DNA of 64,000 nucleotides from Dawidia soli (GCF_018598185.1 NZ_JAHESC010000018.1:1-64000); one strand, 5' to 3'; positions 17,901 to 26,892 are shown, numbered from the stretch's first letter. Program-made: numbers and translations. The notes: generated from the sequence alone by a model not told the origin.

Positions 17901-20900
17901 CGACACCGGCGGTACATGTGTTCCAGCCGGTCAAACTTACCGCCGAACCCGGCGAAACCGCCACGTTTATCGCCGGCACCGGTGCGCGGCGGATCAACGT
18001 ACTCTACGAAGTGGAGCACGACGGCACGATCCTGAGCAAAGAGTGGGTATCTCTGGGTGACGAGCAGCGATTGTTTAAGATCCCCGTGCAGGAGACGCAC
18101 CGCGGCAACCTGGCGATCCACTATACCTTTGTGTATAACAATCGCCTCTATCATCAATCGGAGATTGTAAACGTACCGTATACCAACAAAGCACTGGATA
18201 TTACATTTGAGAGCTTCCGCGACAAGCTGCGGCCAGGTCAGCAGGAACAATGGAAGATCCGTATTAAGGGCAAGACAGCCGACAAGGTCGCGGCAGAGAT
18301 GGTGGCCACGCTGTACGATGCTTCGCTGGATGTTTTCCGCGCGCATGGCTGGTCGGCCGGCTTCTTCGAGTCTTTCTACGCGCAGCTGAACTGGAGCAGC
18401 GCCAAGGGCTTTGACGTGGAGTCACTGCACATCTACGACCACGATTGGAATCGTTATCCGCATCATTCTCCGGAAGCCCCGCGATACGATGCGCTCAACT
18501 GGTATGGGTATAATTTCTACTACCATGACCGCCGGATCATGAAGAAATTCTCCGTCCGGGGGGCGAGCTCCGTAGTAATGGAGGAAGCGAGAATGTCGCT
18601 CGACGCCTCGGCACCGGCGGCAGCCGCCCCGATGGCGGAGAAGGAAATGGCAGACGAAGCCGTGGCGGCTGGCGTTGGTGGTGGTGGACAAAAAAATGAG
18701 GAAGGCGGCAAGCCCGATGCGCCTGCAGCACCGCGCGAAGACCTCGGCGCCGTACAGGCCCGCACGAACTTTAACGAAACGGCGTTCTTTTATCCCCACT
18801 TGCAGACCAACGCCGAAGGCGAGATCATCGTCGGCTTTACCATACCCGAAGCGTTAACCCGCTGGAAGATGCTGGGCTTTGCGCACACACAAGACCTGAA
18901 GTCGGGCCTGACCACAAACGAGCTGGTGACGCAGAAAGACCTGATGGTCGTTCCCAACCAGCCGCGCTTCTTCCGCGAAAACGACAAAATGGTCTTCCAG
19001 GCAAAAGTGACCAGCATGACGGACAACGTCCTGCAAGGGCAAGCGCAACTGGAGTTCTTCGATGCCTTGACCGGAAAGCCTGCCACCGGCGTACTGGCCA
19101 CCGGCGCCGTACGCGACTTTACCGTGGCCGCCCGTCAAAGCACGAACCTCGCCTGGAACATCTCCATCCCCGAAGGCCTGCAGGCCCTCACCTACCGCGT
19201 GGTGGCCAGGTCGGGTAACTTTGCCGACGGCGAGGAAATGACGCTGCCCGTGGTAACGAACCGCATGCTCGTAACAGAGACACTGCCGCTGCCGGTCCGC
19301 GGCAAGCAAAGCAAGGACTTCCGCTTCGAGAAGCTGCTCACGAACAAGTCCACGACGTTGCGTCACCAACAGTTCACGTTGGAATTTACGTCCAATCCGG
19401 CGTGGTATGCCATCCAGGCGCTGCCGTACCTGATGGAGTATCCGTATGAATGTGTGGAGCAAACGTTCAGCCGCTTCTATGCCAACAGCATCGCCTCGCA
19501 TATAGCGAGCTCCAGCCCCCGCATCAAACAGGTGTTTGATACCTGGAAGAACATACAACCCAACGCGCTGTTGTCAAACCTGGAGAAGAACCAGGAGCTG
19601 AAGTCGGCGTTGTTGGAAGAAACGCCGTGGGTACTGCAAGCGCAGGACGAGACACAACGCAAACGCGCCGTCGGCTTGCTGTTCGACCTCAACCGCATGG
19701 CCAACGAGCAGGAGCGCGCGATCGACAAGATCGTGAAAGCACAGACCTCGGGCGGTGGCTTTAGCTGGTTCCCCGGCTGTCCGGAAGACCTGTATATGAC
19801 GCAACACATCGTTACCGGCATGGGCCACCTCGACGTGATGGGCGTACGCTCGGTACGCGACGAAGACCGTACCTGGTCGATGGTACAAAGCGCGCTGCGG
19901 TATATGGACAATCAGTTGCAGAAGCAATACGAAGACCTGAAAGACCGCGTACGCCGCAAGCTGACCACTCTGGAAGACAACAACCTGGGCTACGGCCAGA
20001 TCCAATACCTGTATGCACGCACGTATTTCAAAGACATCGCCTTGCCGGCGCAAACCCAGGAAGCGTATAATTACTATGTGGGGCAAGCCAAAAAGTACTG
20101 GTTGGAGTACAACCTGTACCTGGAAGGCATGCTCTGCCTGACGCTGCACCGCACGGGCGACAAAGTAACCACCGCCGCCATGATCAAATCGTTCAATGAA
20201 CGCGCGCTGCACAACGAAGAGATGGGCATGTATTGGAAAGCCGAGCACGGCTACTACTGGTACCAGGCGCCGATCGAAACCCAGGCCCTGATGATCGAGG
20301 TATACGACGAGGTAGCCGCCGACGCCAAAGCAGTAGAAGACATGAAAGTATGGCTGCTGAAGCAGAAGCAAACACAAGACTGGAAAACGACCAAAGCCAC
20401 CACCGAAGCATGTTACGCGCTGCTGCGCCGCGGCGTAAGCCAACTGGCCAGCACCACGCTGGTAGATATCAGGGTCGGCGACCAGGTAGTCGATCCCGCG
20501 AAACGTCCCGACGCCTCTGTCGAAGCCGGTACCGGCTATTTCAAGACAGCCTGGCAAGCAAACGAGATCAGCAGCAAGTTCGGAAACATCCACGTATCAA
20601 AACGTGACGAGGGTGTAGCCTGGGGCGCAGCCTACTGGCAGTACTTCGAGCAGCTCGACAAGATCACCCCCGCCGAAACACCGCTGAAGCTGAAAAAAGA
20701 GCTGTTCAAGGAAGTACGCACAGACCGGGGTCCGGTACTGACACCGATCACCGAACAGACACCGCTGCAAGTAGGCGACCTCGTAAAAGTCCGCATCGAG
20801 CTTCGCACCGACCGGACGATGGAGTACGTCCACCTGAAGGACATGCGCGCAGCCGGCTTTGAACCGGTGTCTACATTGTCAACAAGTCGCCATCAGGACG

Positions 20901-21100
20901 GCCTCTACTACTACGAAAGCCCACGCGACCTGGCCACAAATTTCTTCATGGGATACCTCCCCAAAGGAACCTATGTATTTGAATACGACCTACGCGTATC
21001 TCAACAAGGTGACTTCTCCAACGGCATCACCACAATCCAGTGCATGTATGCACCGGAGTTCTCGAGTCACTCGGCGGGGATACGGGTGAATGTAAAATAG
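14933..21100 (+). CDS. Large secreted alpha-2-macroglobulin family protein with thioester motif
   Basis: A 2055-aa protein with a signal peptide (MKNFWLILILSAIAHINLAQ) and no lipobox. Macroglobulin beta-sandwich (MG) domains fill the first ~1200 residues; the typical MG pattern FFLDRAIYRPGQTIYFKGLV is near 620. Residues about 1215-1270 form an Ala/Glu/Gly-rich flexible stretch in the place of a bait region, followed by the A2M domain (ALTRWKMLGFAHT). The thioester CVEQ is at 1507-1510 in an alpha/alpha-toroid domain, so covalent capture of attacking proteases is plausible. In bacteria such proteins guard the periplasm, often beside pbpC; here no penicillin-binding protein is adjacent and the neighbours are proteases. 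It is monocistronic, with a strong terminator behind it. It is longer than E. coli YfhM (about 1650 aa) because of extra N-terminal helical sequence. Confidence 0.93.
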   Translation: MKNFWLILILSAIAHINLAQNTKKMTPWDYAKAWKEVADFEQKGLPKSALTTVGTIYAQAKKENNAPQLVKAILFRLKLIEHEEDATTQNLESIRTEAEQAAFPARPLLHSMLAEMYWRYYQNNRYRFRQRSDMTADAEKGRDVETWGLERIIRETSEQYTLSLAEAAQSQATPIDLYQEMVYAGNAKGRAARPTLYDFLAHRAIDFFGAEEPSIARPAYAFTLDQEAYFGDAQAFAALTLTTRDTTSLKFQALTLLQALTRFHLNDRDPAPLIDVDLERLQFVRSHSTLSNKLELYRAALETLEKKLEAQPVSALVSYYIAQTYVETATRYKPLVSDAHKNDLKIAYARCEAVKQRFPGSDGAQYCENLQAQIKLHAVSAKLEENNLPGQPFRCLVQYRNFQDLHYRLIRVTSEEVRAQRKRQERSSTNDRELEFLRYFLAKAPARTGRFTLPDDGDYQSHSLEVKLDALPEGEYMVMLSNRADFSGGENALAYAFTRVTLISYIHRNLPDGTLEFHVLNRQTGEALASVKADVYGSKYNYNKSTYEPVLVGSYTTDPRGYVKVPYVRNENLSGLYTNFTYHKDFTSTVPIDQQSYYYGSLHQYKEPPRAEYVQTMFFLDRAIYRPGQTIYFKGLVTRTNGAKSEIVPRHRATVTLQDVNGQSRGQVEVTTNEYGTFSGTFTAPTSGLLGEMTLRANDNGSASFSVEEYKRPKFEAAFEPVKASFRLNETIHAEGKAKAYSGAVIDGAKVQYRVVRVAHFPYWWYYRWGYYPQSPEVEIAHGETATDATGKFTVDFTAIPDLTVDRASDPTFSYTLYADVTDINGETHSATTTVTVGYKSLVLQVPVTNLDKDAAKTPELTIRATNLAGEPQTAQGTITIYPLKAPAKAFRARLWDQPDRHLYTQNEYYDLFPTDLYADEANKFTWEKDKAILTLPFNTAGKTTFTIEDLSKWKTGEYVLEITATDKDGQPVKEVTYFTVYSLQAKTLATPAVHVFQPVKLTAEPGETATFIAGTGARRINVLYEVEHDGTILSKEWVSLGDEQRLFKIPVQETHRGNLAIHYTFVYNNRLYHQSEIVNVPYTNKALDITFESFRDKLRPGQQEQWKIRIKGKTADKVAAEMVATLYDASLDVFRAHGWSAGFFESFYAQLNWSSAKGFDVESLHIYDHDWNRYPHHSPEAPRYDALNWYGYNFYYHDRRIMKKFSVRGASSVVMEEARMSLDASAPAAAAPMAEKEMADEAVAAGVGGGGQKNEEGGKPDAPAAPREDLGAVQARTNFNETAFFYPHLQTNAEGEIIVGFTIPEALTRWKMLGFAHTQDLKSGLTTNELVTQKDLMVVPNQPRFFRENDKMVFQAKVTSMTDNVLQGQAQLEFFDALTGKPATGVLATGAVRDFTVAARQSTNLAWNISIPEGLQALTYRVVARSGNFADGEEMTLPVVTNRMLVTETLPLPVRGKQSKDFRFEKLLTNKSTTLRHQQFTLEFTSNPAWYAIQALPYLMEYPYECVEQTFSRFYANSIASHIASSSPRIKQVFDTWKNIQPNALLSNLEKNQELKSALLEETPWVLQAQDETQRKRAVGLLFDLNRMANEQERAIDKIVKAQTSGGGFSWFPGCPEDLYMTQHIVTGMGHLDVMGVRSVRDEDRTWSMVQSALRYMDNQLQKQYEDLKDRVRRKLTTLEDNNLGYGQIQYLYARTYFKDIALPAQTQEAYNYYVGQAKKYWLEYNLYLEGMLCLTLHRTGDKVTTAAMIKSFNERALHNEEMGMYWKAEHGYYWYQAPIETQALMIEVYDEVAADAKAVEDMKVWLLKQKQTQDWKTTKATTEACYALLRRGVSQLASTTLVDIRVGDQVVDPAKRPDASVEAGTGYFKTAWQANEISSKFGNIHVSKRDEGVAWGAAYWQYFEQLDKITPAETPLKLKKELFKEVRTDRGPVLTPITEQTPLQVGDLVKVRIELRTDRTMEYVHLKDMRAAGFEPVSTLSTSRHQDGLYYYESPRDLATNFFMGYLPKGTYVFEYDLRVSQQGDFSNGITTIQCMYAPEFSSHSAGIRVNVK

Positions 21101-21110
21101 CAACCAACAC

Positions 21111-21141
21111 AAAAAAGCCCCGACATTGTCGGGGCTTTTTT
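21111..21141. terminator. Strong bidirectional terminator
   Basis: AAAAAAGCCCCGAC (21111-21124) pairs perfectly with GTCGGGGCTTTTTT (21128-21141) around ATT. It lies between the convergent macroglobulin and C1 peptidase genes and can end both transcripts. Confidence 0.93.
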
Positions 21142-21180
21142 GCCTCTGGGCAGATGCGCGTTAACTAAGCGCTTATACAT

Positions 21181-22620
21181 CTACTTCTTCACATCAAACT
21201 CCAACAAAACCGACACCACCCCCTTCCCCTGACTCGGCGCAAAATAATGGATCCGATCCCCCGCATAAGCCGCCTCACACCCCCGAACAAGTTGCCCCCC
21301 GAACACCTTCTGAACACGCGCATTGACATCCCCCCGCAAAGACGCAAACTGCTCGAGCCGCGCCGGCAGGTCCTTGATCGCCTGGTGCGCATGTAACACC
21401 CATAAATATTCCGTACCGGGTTCAGACAACGAAAACACATTATACTTCCCCGGCAACACGATCCGCGGCTGCACCGTCGTAATCACCGCGCTGTTATACT
21501 CCTCTGCGAACTGCCGGTTCAATCGTTCGTCACGCGGCCAGTGTACCGCAGGTTGTAAGTCCCGATCGAGGCTGACCACATACACATAGCTATCCGGCAG
21601 CAAACCCTCGGCAACGAGTTGAAACTCCAGCGGCAGGCTGCCGCCATGCCGGACACGAAAGCGGTCGTTGGCATAGGTAAACGCTACCGGTGCGAAGGTG
21701 GCCGAGACATCCTCTTCACCGATGATCTTCAGCACCGGTCGCAATACCTGCAGGTTGCCTTCGAGGTAATGCTGGTCGCCGTGCGCGAGAACAAACTGGT
21801 AAGCGTATTTGCAATACGAAGCAAAGTCGTCGTAGCGGATCCACGCAAAGCCGCCATTCGCCCACCCGGTACCCCAGCTGTTCATGACTTCAAACGCCTT
21901 ACGGCTGTCATCGTAACCGATCACCACCATGGCGTGGCCGCCAAAGACATTGGTCTTGCCGATACCCGGGTACCACACCGGGTCGCTTGACTTCAGGGTA
22001 AGGAAGTTCTCCAGCACGACCATGCCCACCACCACGGGCTTGTTACCCGCCAGCGCCAGCTTGACACGATCGATCTTGGTCTCGGCGGCGGCATCGGGCG
22101 TGAACAGCGCGGCAAAGCGCTGAATGCGGTTCAGCGAGGCTTTGTTGCGAAGGGCTATCGCGGGGATCGAGTCGCAGGCGTTGCTGACGACGAAGTCGCG
22201 GTATAACACGTTGCCCTTTTGTTGTACGAACGTCAGCGCCTGGTGCAGCTCGGCACCGTAGTCACAGGCACCGAGCTTGATCTGGTTGTACAGGAACATG
22301 GCGGAGTACGCCTCGGCATCGATCTGGCTGCGTTTGCCGGACCAGCGATGGGCGATGGCCTTCTCGATCGTCATGGCCGCATACCCTACCGACCAGCCGA
22401 CACACGAGCTGATCTTGCCCTGGTCGCGCACCGTGGGGCAATACGGCTTGAGGTCGACCTTGAACTTGTTGCGCAACGCGTTGCCCTCCTTGGCGCCCAG
22501 GCTGTCATAGACGCGCCGCGGTGCGCGTGCATAGGCAGCGTCGTCCAGCACAAGGCCCTGCGCCAGGCCGTTGTAGCCGGCCAGCCAGGCGATCAGCATG
22601 AGTACGATACTAGATCTCAT
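21181..22620 (-). CDS. Secreted papain-like (C1 family) cysteine peptidase
   Basis: A 479-aa protein with a signal peptide ending GLAQ (about 1-21). The peptidase domain (about 55-285) contains the oxyanion Gln67 (VRDQG), catalytic Cys73 in SSCVGWSVGYAA, His229 (GGHAMVVIGYDD) and Asn247 (MNSWGTGW), all in canonical order, so it should be active. There is no obvious long inhibitory propeptide before the catalytic Cys. About 190 residues of beta-rich C-terminal sequence of unknown role follow. It is the last gene of a five-gene minus-strand unit with a caspase-family protein, and its start overlaps the preceding gene by 11 bases. Confidence 0.92.
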   Translation of the reverse strand: MRSSIVLMLIAWLAGYNGLAQGLVLDDAAYARAPRRVYDSLGAKEGNALRNKFKVDLKPYCPTVRDQGKISSCVGWSVGYAAMTIEKAIAHRWSGKRSQIDAEAYSAMFLYNQIKLGACDYGAELHQALTFVQQKGNVLYRDFVVSNACDSIPAIALRNKASLNRIQRFAALFTPDAAAETKIDRVKLALAGNKPVVVGMVVLENFLTLKSSDPVWYPGIGKTNVFGGHAMVVIGYDDSRKAFEVMNSWGTGWANGGFAWIRYDDFASYCKYAYQFVLAHGDQHYLEGNLQVLRPVLKIIGEEDVSATFAPVAFTYANDRFRVRHGGSLPLEFQLVAEGLLPDSYVYVVSLDRDLQPAVHWPRDERLNRQFAEEYNSAVITTVQPRIVLPGKYNVFSLSEPGTEYLWVLHAHQAIKDLPARLEQFASLRGDVNARVQKVFGGQLVRGCEAAYAGDRIHYFAPSQGKGVVSVLLEFDVKK

Positions 22621-23185
22621 CCCAGTTTTTAAAGCGATAGGGCGTTACCAGGTATTGCTCGAGAATGTTGTCGTTCATCTTTTTGATCTCGCTGTCCACC
22701 TGCTTGATCACTTCTACGGCCAGCTTGGCATACTTCAGGATCTGCGGCAGCATGACGATGAGGGCATTGCCCGTGATCTGACCGTTGGTCAGCGTGGTCA
22801 CCTCCTTTTGAAAGGTGTTGGCGTAATACTCTTTGGCGCGGTACAGGTCGGCTTCCACCTGTTTGGAATAAGCGTCCGGATACCGGATGAGGTATTTGCG
22901 TTTCTCCTTGTGAAGCAGGTCGGCCTTGATGTTGCGTAAAGCAGCATTGAAGTACTCGGCCGACGAGTTGTAGGCATACACCACGTTCTCGACCTCTTCT
23001 TTGGAGTAACGGTCCTGGATGACTTTAAAATTACGGACGGCAGATTGCGACCGCTCCTGCAGCTCACGGAACTCGGTGAAGAATGGTGTGTTCTGCAGGC
23101 TCTTCAGCGCCACGACCGTACTGGACTGCGCGCGCGTGGACAGCGTGGCCACGAACAAGAGTATCGTTATAATGAGATATTTCAT
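22610..23185 (-). CDS. Secreted helical hypothetical protein (191 aa)
   Basis: The start at 23185 is chosen because MKYLIITILLFVATLSTRAQ is a clear signal peptide; the frame opens earlier with a GTG. The mature part is mostly alpha-helical and charged (FREFQ-like heptads, KEEVENVVYAYNSSAEYF, KQVEADLYRAKEYY), suggesting a coiled-coil or helical-bundle periplasmic protein. I do not recognise a family. Its 3' end overlaps the C1 peptidase start, and it sits between that gene and a two-segment membrane protein, so it may be a partner of the peptidase. No catalytic motif is seen. Confidence 0.75.
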   Translation of the reverse strand: MKYLIITILLFVATLSTRAQSSTVVALKSLQNTPFFTEFRELQERSQSAVRNFKVIQDRYSKEEVENVVYAYNSSAEYFNAALRNIKADLLHKEKRKYLIRYPDAYSKQVEADLYRAKEYYANTFQKEVTTLTNGQITGNALIVMLPQILKYAKLAVEVIKQVDSEIKKMNDNILEQYLVTPYRFKNWDEI

Positions 23186-23214
23186 ACTATTCAATGTTAA
23201 GATTTGAGACAGGA

Positions 23215-24042
23215 TCACTTCGACAAACGGCAGCTGAGCGTCAGCCCTCCCGCGGTATATACTTTACCCGGTGTGGATTGACGATCGATGTTCAGGTAAG
23301 GCGCGAACGACACAGTGCGTTGCTCCAGTTTCTTGAGCTGGATCAGCCGGTTCACCATAATGATCCCGGCGGTGAGCAGCACGGCGCCGCCGGCCACTTT
23401 CAGGAACGTGCCGGTCTTGTGCTTTTTGTTGGCCTCATCGTATACGTCGTTACGGGTGGATCCCATTTCTTCATATACCGCCGCCGTTTCGACCGTGTTC
23501 GCCTTATAGACATTGTACAGGTCCTTGGCGTCCGAGCTGCTCTTCATACCGCTGGTGATAAGCCCCGCGCCGGTGGCGCCGATGCCACCCAGGCCGACCC
23601 AGAACGGTATTCCTTTGCCGGTCGCGCCCGAAGGCAGATCTTTCAACAGGTCAGGAGCCTTTACTGTCTCTTCCGGTTTCTTGGTAGTAGAAGTTGTGGT
23701 GGCCGTGTTGGTCGGTACCGGGCTGGTGGCCGATACTTCCACCGACAGCTCGCCGTTGAGCTCGGCAATGTCGTCGAATATATTCCAAACGATCTTTTTG
23801 CCGGTACCCATGCGCACGTAGTTGCCTACGTCGCCCGAGACGGACTTCGGCACGATGGCCTTGTTGTCGATAATGACTTTCAGGGCGACGTCGAAGTAAA
23901 TGGCGTTGCCTTGCTTGGCAAGGTCGTATGTAATGACGATGCGCTCGTCATTTTCCAGCTCCCATTTTACATTGGACACAGACTGCCCGGAGGCCGGCCA
24001 GGCCAGGGAGACTACGGCGAGAAGTGTTATAAAGAGTTTCAT
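23215..24042 (-). CDS. Envelope protein with beta-sandwich N terminus and two hydrophobic segments
   Basis: About 275 aa from the ATG at 24042 (MKLFITLLAVVSLAWPASGQ, a signal peptide); the longer frame begins with TTG. Residues about 20-105 form a beta-rich domain with the pattern SVSGDVGNYVRMGTGKKIVW, which I associate with many Bacteroidota secreted proteins of unknown role. A Thr/Pro linker follows (about 110-140), then hydrophobic segments near 148-170 and 215-235 (GTFLKVAGGAVLLTAGII), which probably anchor it in the membrane. It lies 39 bases downstream of the caspase gene in the same unit. No enzyme motif is seen. Confidence 0.72.
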   Translation of the reverse strand: MKLFITLLAVVSLAWPASGQSVSNVKWELENDERIVITYDLAKQGNAIYFDVALKVIIDNKAIVPKSVSGDVGNYVRMGTGKKIVWNIFDDIAELNGELSVEVSATSPVPTNTATTTSTTKKPEETVKAPDLLKDLPSGATGKGIPFWVGLGGIGATGAGLITSGMKSSSDAKDLYNVYKANTVETAAVYEEMGSTRNDVYDEANKKHKTGTFLKVAGGAVLLTAGIIMVNRLIQLKKLEQRTVSFAPYLNIDRQSTPGKVYTAGGLTLSCRLSK

Positions 24043-24081
24043 GGTGTAGAGGGTTGTTATTATCCTGTGTTTCTTCAAGTA

Positions 24082-25725
24082 CTAATCCGTTACATAAAGC
24101 GCCACGTCGCCCAGGTCGTCTTTTACCAGCACCGGGTTCTGTGCGCGGTTCTTTACTTTCCTGACGACCGTTGCCACCTCCTTGCTCACAAAGGTGTGCA
24201 GCTCGTGCAGCGTGACAATGTGATTCTTATCGGCATCCGCCCGGCCGAGTGTCAGGCCTTGTATGATCGCCCTGGTAAAAGCGCCATTCTTCCATTGCGG
24301 ATCTTCGTAGGACTGTTCTTCGCCGCGGCTGGACGCAAATACCGTCAGTCCTTTCTTGGCGGCGTTGAGCTTGCTGATCTCGAAGTTTATATCCGCCGGG
24401 TTGGCCCGGGCGCCGCCGCTGTGACAAGCGTCGACGAAGATGATCTTCTTGCAAGGCACCTCTTCGAGGATCCCGACAATCTCCTGGCGAAAGGATACCG
24501 ACGTGCTGCGCTGCCGCGTGGGCGCATAGTCGTCACCCTGGATGCGGAAGTCGCCGTCGAGTATAAAACCGTGTGAGGAGATAAACGCCAGGATAATATC
24601 GTCGGGGCCGATGCTGCCCGTATAGTACCGGACCTTAAACTCCTCCAGCGTGCCGCGGATCTCCTGCGCCGAGGCATGATCGCCCACCAGCGTATCGACC
24701 AGGATTTTGCTGAACAGGCGATTCCCGCCCGGTGCACCCTGGTTCTTAAACACACCGGCAAAGTCCCGGGCATCCTTGCGCGTATAGGCCAGGTTGGTCT
24801 CGGTGCCGACGCAAAGGATATGCAGGTTAGGCCGGAACGGACTATAAGCCACCTGCAGCCGCTCCGAACGGGCCACGGGATTTGTCTCGACTTCCAGGTA
24901 TACTTCGTTGGTGCCTGCCTGCTCGGCCAGCTCGACCTGGCCGGTAAAGATGAAGTTGCCCTGCGAGTCCTTTTCCAGCCTGGACTCGCTTCCTGCCGGC
25001 AGCGCCTTGCCATTGTGCACGACGCGCACCTGGCCCAGGGAGATGTTGTTCGGCGTCAGGATCCGGAACTTCAGGGGCAAAGCTTTCTCCTTGGTAGTAT
25101 AGGGCTGGCCGTTCAGCAGCACCGGGTCGTAGGCCGTCCACCAGTATACACTGGCAACACCCCGCGGTGTGTCCCGCGTAGCACCCAGGGATTGAATGGT
25201 GATTGTCCGCCCCTTCCGGAAGACAACGAGCGGTTCGCTTTTTTTGCTCTGCTTTTCGGTTGTCACCTCCAGCACGATTTCGTTAGCACCTTCGTTCAGC
25301 GCCACCCGGTTGGTATAATTGAACTCCTGCTGCTGGCCGTACAAACCGCTTACATCCATGCGCGCGCCAGAACGCTGACGATTGTGATACAGCACCACAT
25401 TGCCCGGCTTGAGCGCCGTAGTGGAAAAGATCTTCGCCTGCACCTCCAGCTGACCGTCTTTGAGGGGAATATTCTCCCCCGCGGCATTACTCCAGTCGAT
25501 CAGGATATAGTCCTTCTTCTTTCCGCCGATGTTGATCGTCATAGACTGGCTCTTGCCGGTAGAGACTTCGTTAACTCCGCCGTCGGTGCCCTGCTCTTTC
25601 TTTTTCTTCCTCCCGAACAGGCCCGTTTTCTTTTTGCCGTCTGATCCGTCCTGGGCATGGGTGGCCACGGAGGCCGCGAGCATGACGGCCAGCGCCAGCA
25701 TGCAATAGCATTTGGTGTATTTCAT
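24082..25725 (-). CDS. Secreted caspase-family (C14) protein
   Basis: A 547-aa protein: signal peptide (about 1-25), a basic low-complexity stretch (KKKTGLFGRKKKKEQG), two beta-sandwich repeats of about 110 residues each (67-170 and 175-290), and a C-terminal caspase-like domain (about 300-545). The catalytic dyad is His385 (FISSHGF) and Cys434 (FVDACHSGG), both intact. Substrate specificity is not readable, but metacaspase relatives cut after basic residues. The signal peptide places it in the periplasm or outside, which is unusual for a caspase fold. It follows a PKD lipoprotein by 18 bases and precedes a membrane protein, a helical protein and a C1 peptidase on one presumed transcript. Confidence 0.92.
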   Translation of the reverse strand: MKYTKCYCMLALAVMLAASVATHAQDGSDGKKKTGLFGRKKKKEQGTDGGVNEVSTGKSQSMTINIGGKKKDYILIDWSNAAGENIPLKDGQLEVQAKIFSTTALKPGNVVLYHNRQRSGARMDVSGLYGQQQEFNYTNRVALNEGANEIVLEVTTEKQSKKSEPLVVFRKGRTITIQSLGATRDTPRGVASVYWWTAYDPVLLNGQPYTTKEKALPLKFRILTPNNISLGQVRVVHNGKALPAGSESRLEKDSQGNFIFTGQVELAEQAGTNEVYLEVETNPVARSERLQVAYSPFRPNLHILCVGTETNLAYTRKDARDFAGVFKNQGAPGGNRLFSKILVDTLVGDHASAQEIRGTLEEFKVRYYTGSIGPDDIILAFISSHGFILDGDFRIQGDDYAPTRQRSTSVSFRQEIVGILEEVPCKKIIFVDACHSGGARANPADINFEISKLNAAKKGLTVFASSRGEEQSYEDPQWKNGAFTRAIIQGLTLGRADADKNHIVTLHELHTFVSKEVATVVRKVKNRAQNPVLVKDDLGDVALYVTD

Positions 25726-25743
25726 ACCGATGAAGAAGTCAGA

Positions 25744-26892
25744 TCATTGAACGACAAGCACGTTGTATTTGCGATCTTGTAGCATCGCATCACCATTCTG
25801 GTTATAGATACTCCAGTTCGCGTTCGGACCATACCAGAGCCCGGTAGGCTGATCATTGGGAACCGGCCAGGTGATCTCCGCCCCCTGGTTAAAGGTGGTG
25901 ATGACCAACGCCGCGGGCTTGTTGTTCGTCAGTACGTTGTCGAACTTGCTGTAGTCGCCGACAATGGATTCAAACGCGCAGATATGCGTAAAAGAGTTCG
26001 AGTCTTCACTGATGATGACATTGATCTTGAGGTCAGCCGGCAATTCGGCCTGGTGCAAGTGCATGATCTCCCACCGGTTGTTGACATACACCACGCCCAC
26101 GGGCCAGGTGATATAGTCGCTGGATTTTTCCCAGACGGGTGTAACAAACACGCGGGCGTTGGGATGGTTGTTCAGCAGCGGGTGGTCCATCGTCGAAACA
26201 TGGATCAATCGTTTATTGGCAGGTGTTATGGTATGAACGAAGGCGTGCTCCGATCCGGCATCCGCCGTCACGACATTGAACTTCTCACCTTCCTGCAGGC
26301 TGCCCAGGTTCTGGTTAAAGATCCCCCACTTGCCGCCCCAATAATATACCCCGAGCGCCGCGCTGTTGCGCTTGCCCAGCACCGGTGTCACAACAATGAT
26401 CTTATCGGGTTTGTTGTTCGTCAGCGCATTGTCCATCATGGTAAGCTGCGGCGACTCGGCCTGAACCATACCTTCGCCTACCGTGTGCTTGAAGGCTTTA
26501 AACCCACTGCTATTGGGTGTTTGATTGATATATACCGTAAGCGTCGTATCGTGCTGGATACTATCGTTAAAGGCACGCAACGTTACCGGAAATGCCCCGG
26601 AGGTAGCATAAACGTGCACCGGGTTGGGCAGTGTGGACACCGCGCTCTCGTCGCCGAAATCCCATTCGTAGGAAGTAGCATTTTTAGAAGCATTGGTGAA
26701 GCTGACCGAGCAGTTGGCATTACACAGCGGGTCTTGTACCTGAAACGTAAAATCGCTTCGTAGTTTACCGTCAGACGGTTCAATGACCGCCAGGTCGCAA
26801 CCGGATACAAGGAACAATCCGGTCCAGAGCAAAGAGTTCCGGAGCAGCAGCAGCCTCCGGAAAGTGTTAATAAAACAAGTGAGTGTGTTCAT
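25744..26892 (-). CDS. PKD-domain lipoprotein with three tandem repeats (DUF7452-like)
   Basis: A 382-aa protein. The lipobox LVSGC puts the acylated Cys at residue 32. A PKD domain (about 60-125; NATSYEWDFGDES) is followed by three repeats of about 85 residues, each starting F-x-H (FKHTVGEG, FVHTITPA, FTHICAFE), containing a L(T/L)NN(K/H)P motif and a W-based motif (GKWGIFNQ, NRWEIMHL, ANWSIYNQ), and ending F/I-N-V. The repeat resembles a beta-propeller or beta-prism unit; the DUF name is a recollection and should be treated as tentative. It is surface or periplasmic and probably binds carbohydrate or protein. It is first in its five-gene unit. Confidence 0.82.
   Translation of the reverse strand: MNTLTCFINTFRRLLLLRNSLLWTGLFLVSGCDLAVIEPSDGKLRSDFTFQVQDPLCNANCSVSFTNASKNATSYEWDFGDESAVSTLPNPVHVYATSGAFPVTLRAFNDSIQHDTTLTVYINQTPNSSGFKAFKHTVGEGMVQAESPQLTMMDNALTNNKPDKIIVVTPVLGKRNSAALGVYYWGGKWGIFNQNLGSLQEGEKFNVVTADAGSEHAFVHTITPANKRLIHVSTMDHPLLNNHPNARVFVTPVWEKSSDYITWPVGVVYVNNRWEIMHLHQAELPADLKINVIISEDSNSFTHICAFESIVGDYSKFDNVLTNNKPAALVITTFNQGAEITWPVPNDQPTGLWYGPNANWSIYNQNGDAMLQDRKYNVLVVQ

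Noticed and set aside
23194-24576. 460-codon plus-strand frame across the caspase and membrane protein genes
   Set aside because: It crosses two real gene boundaries on the other strand and shows no domain pattern.
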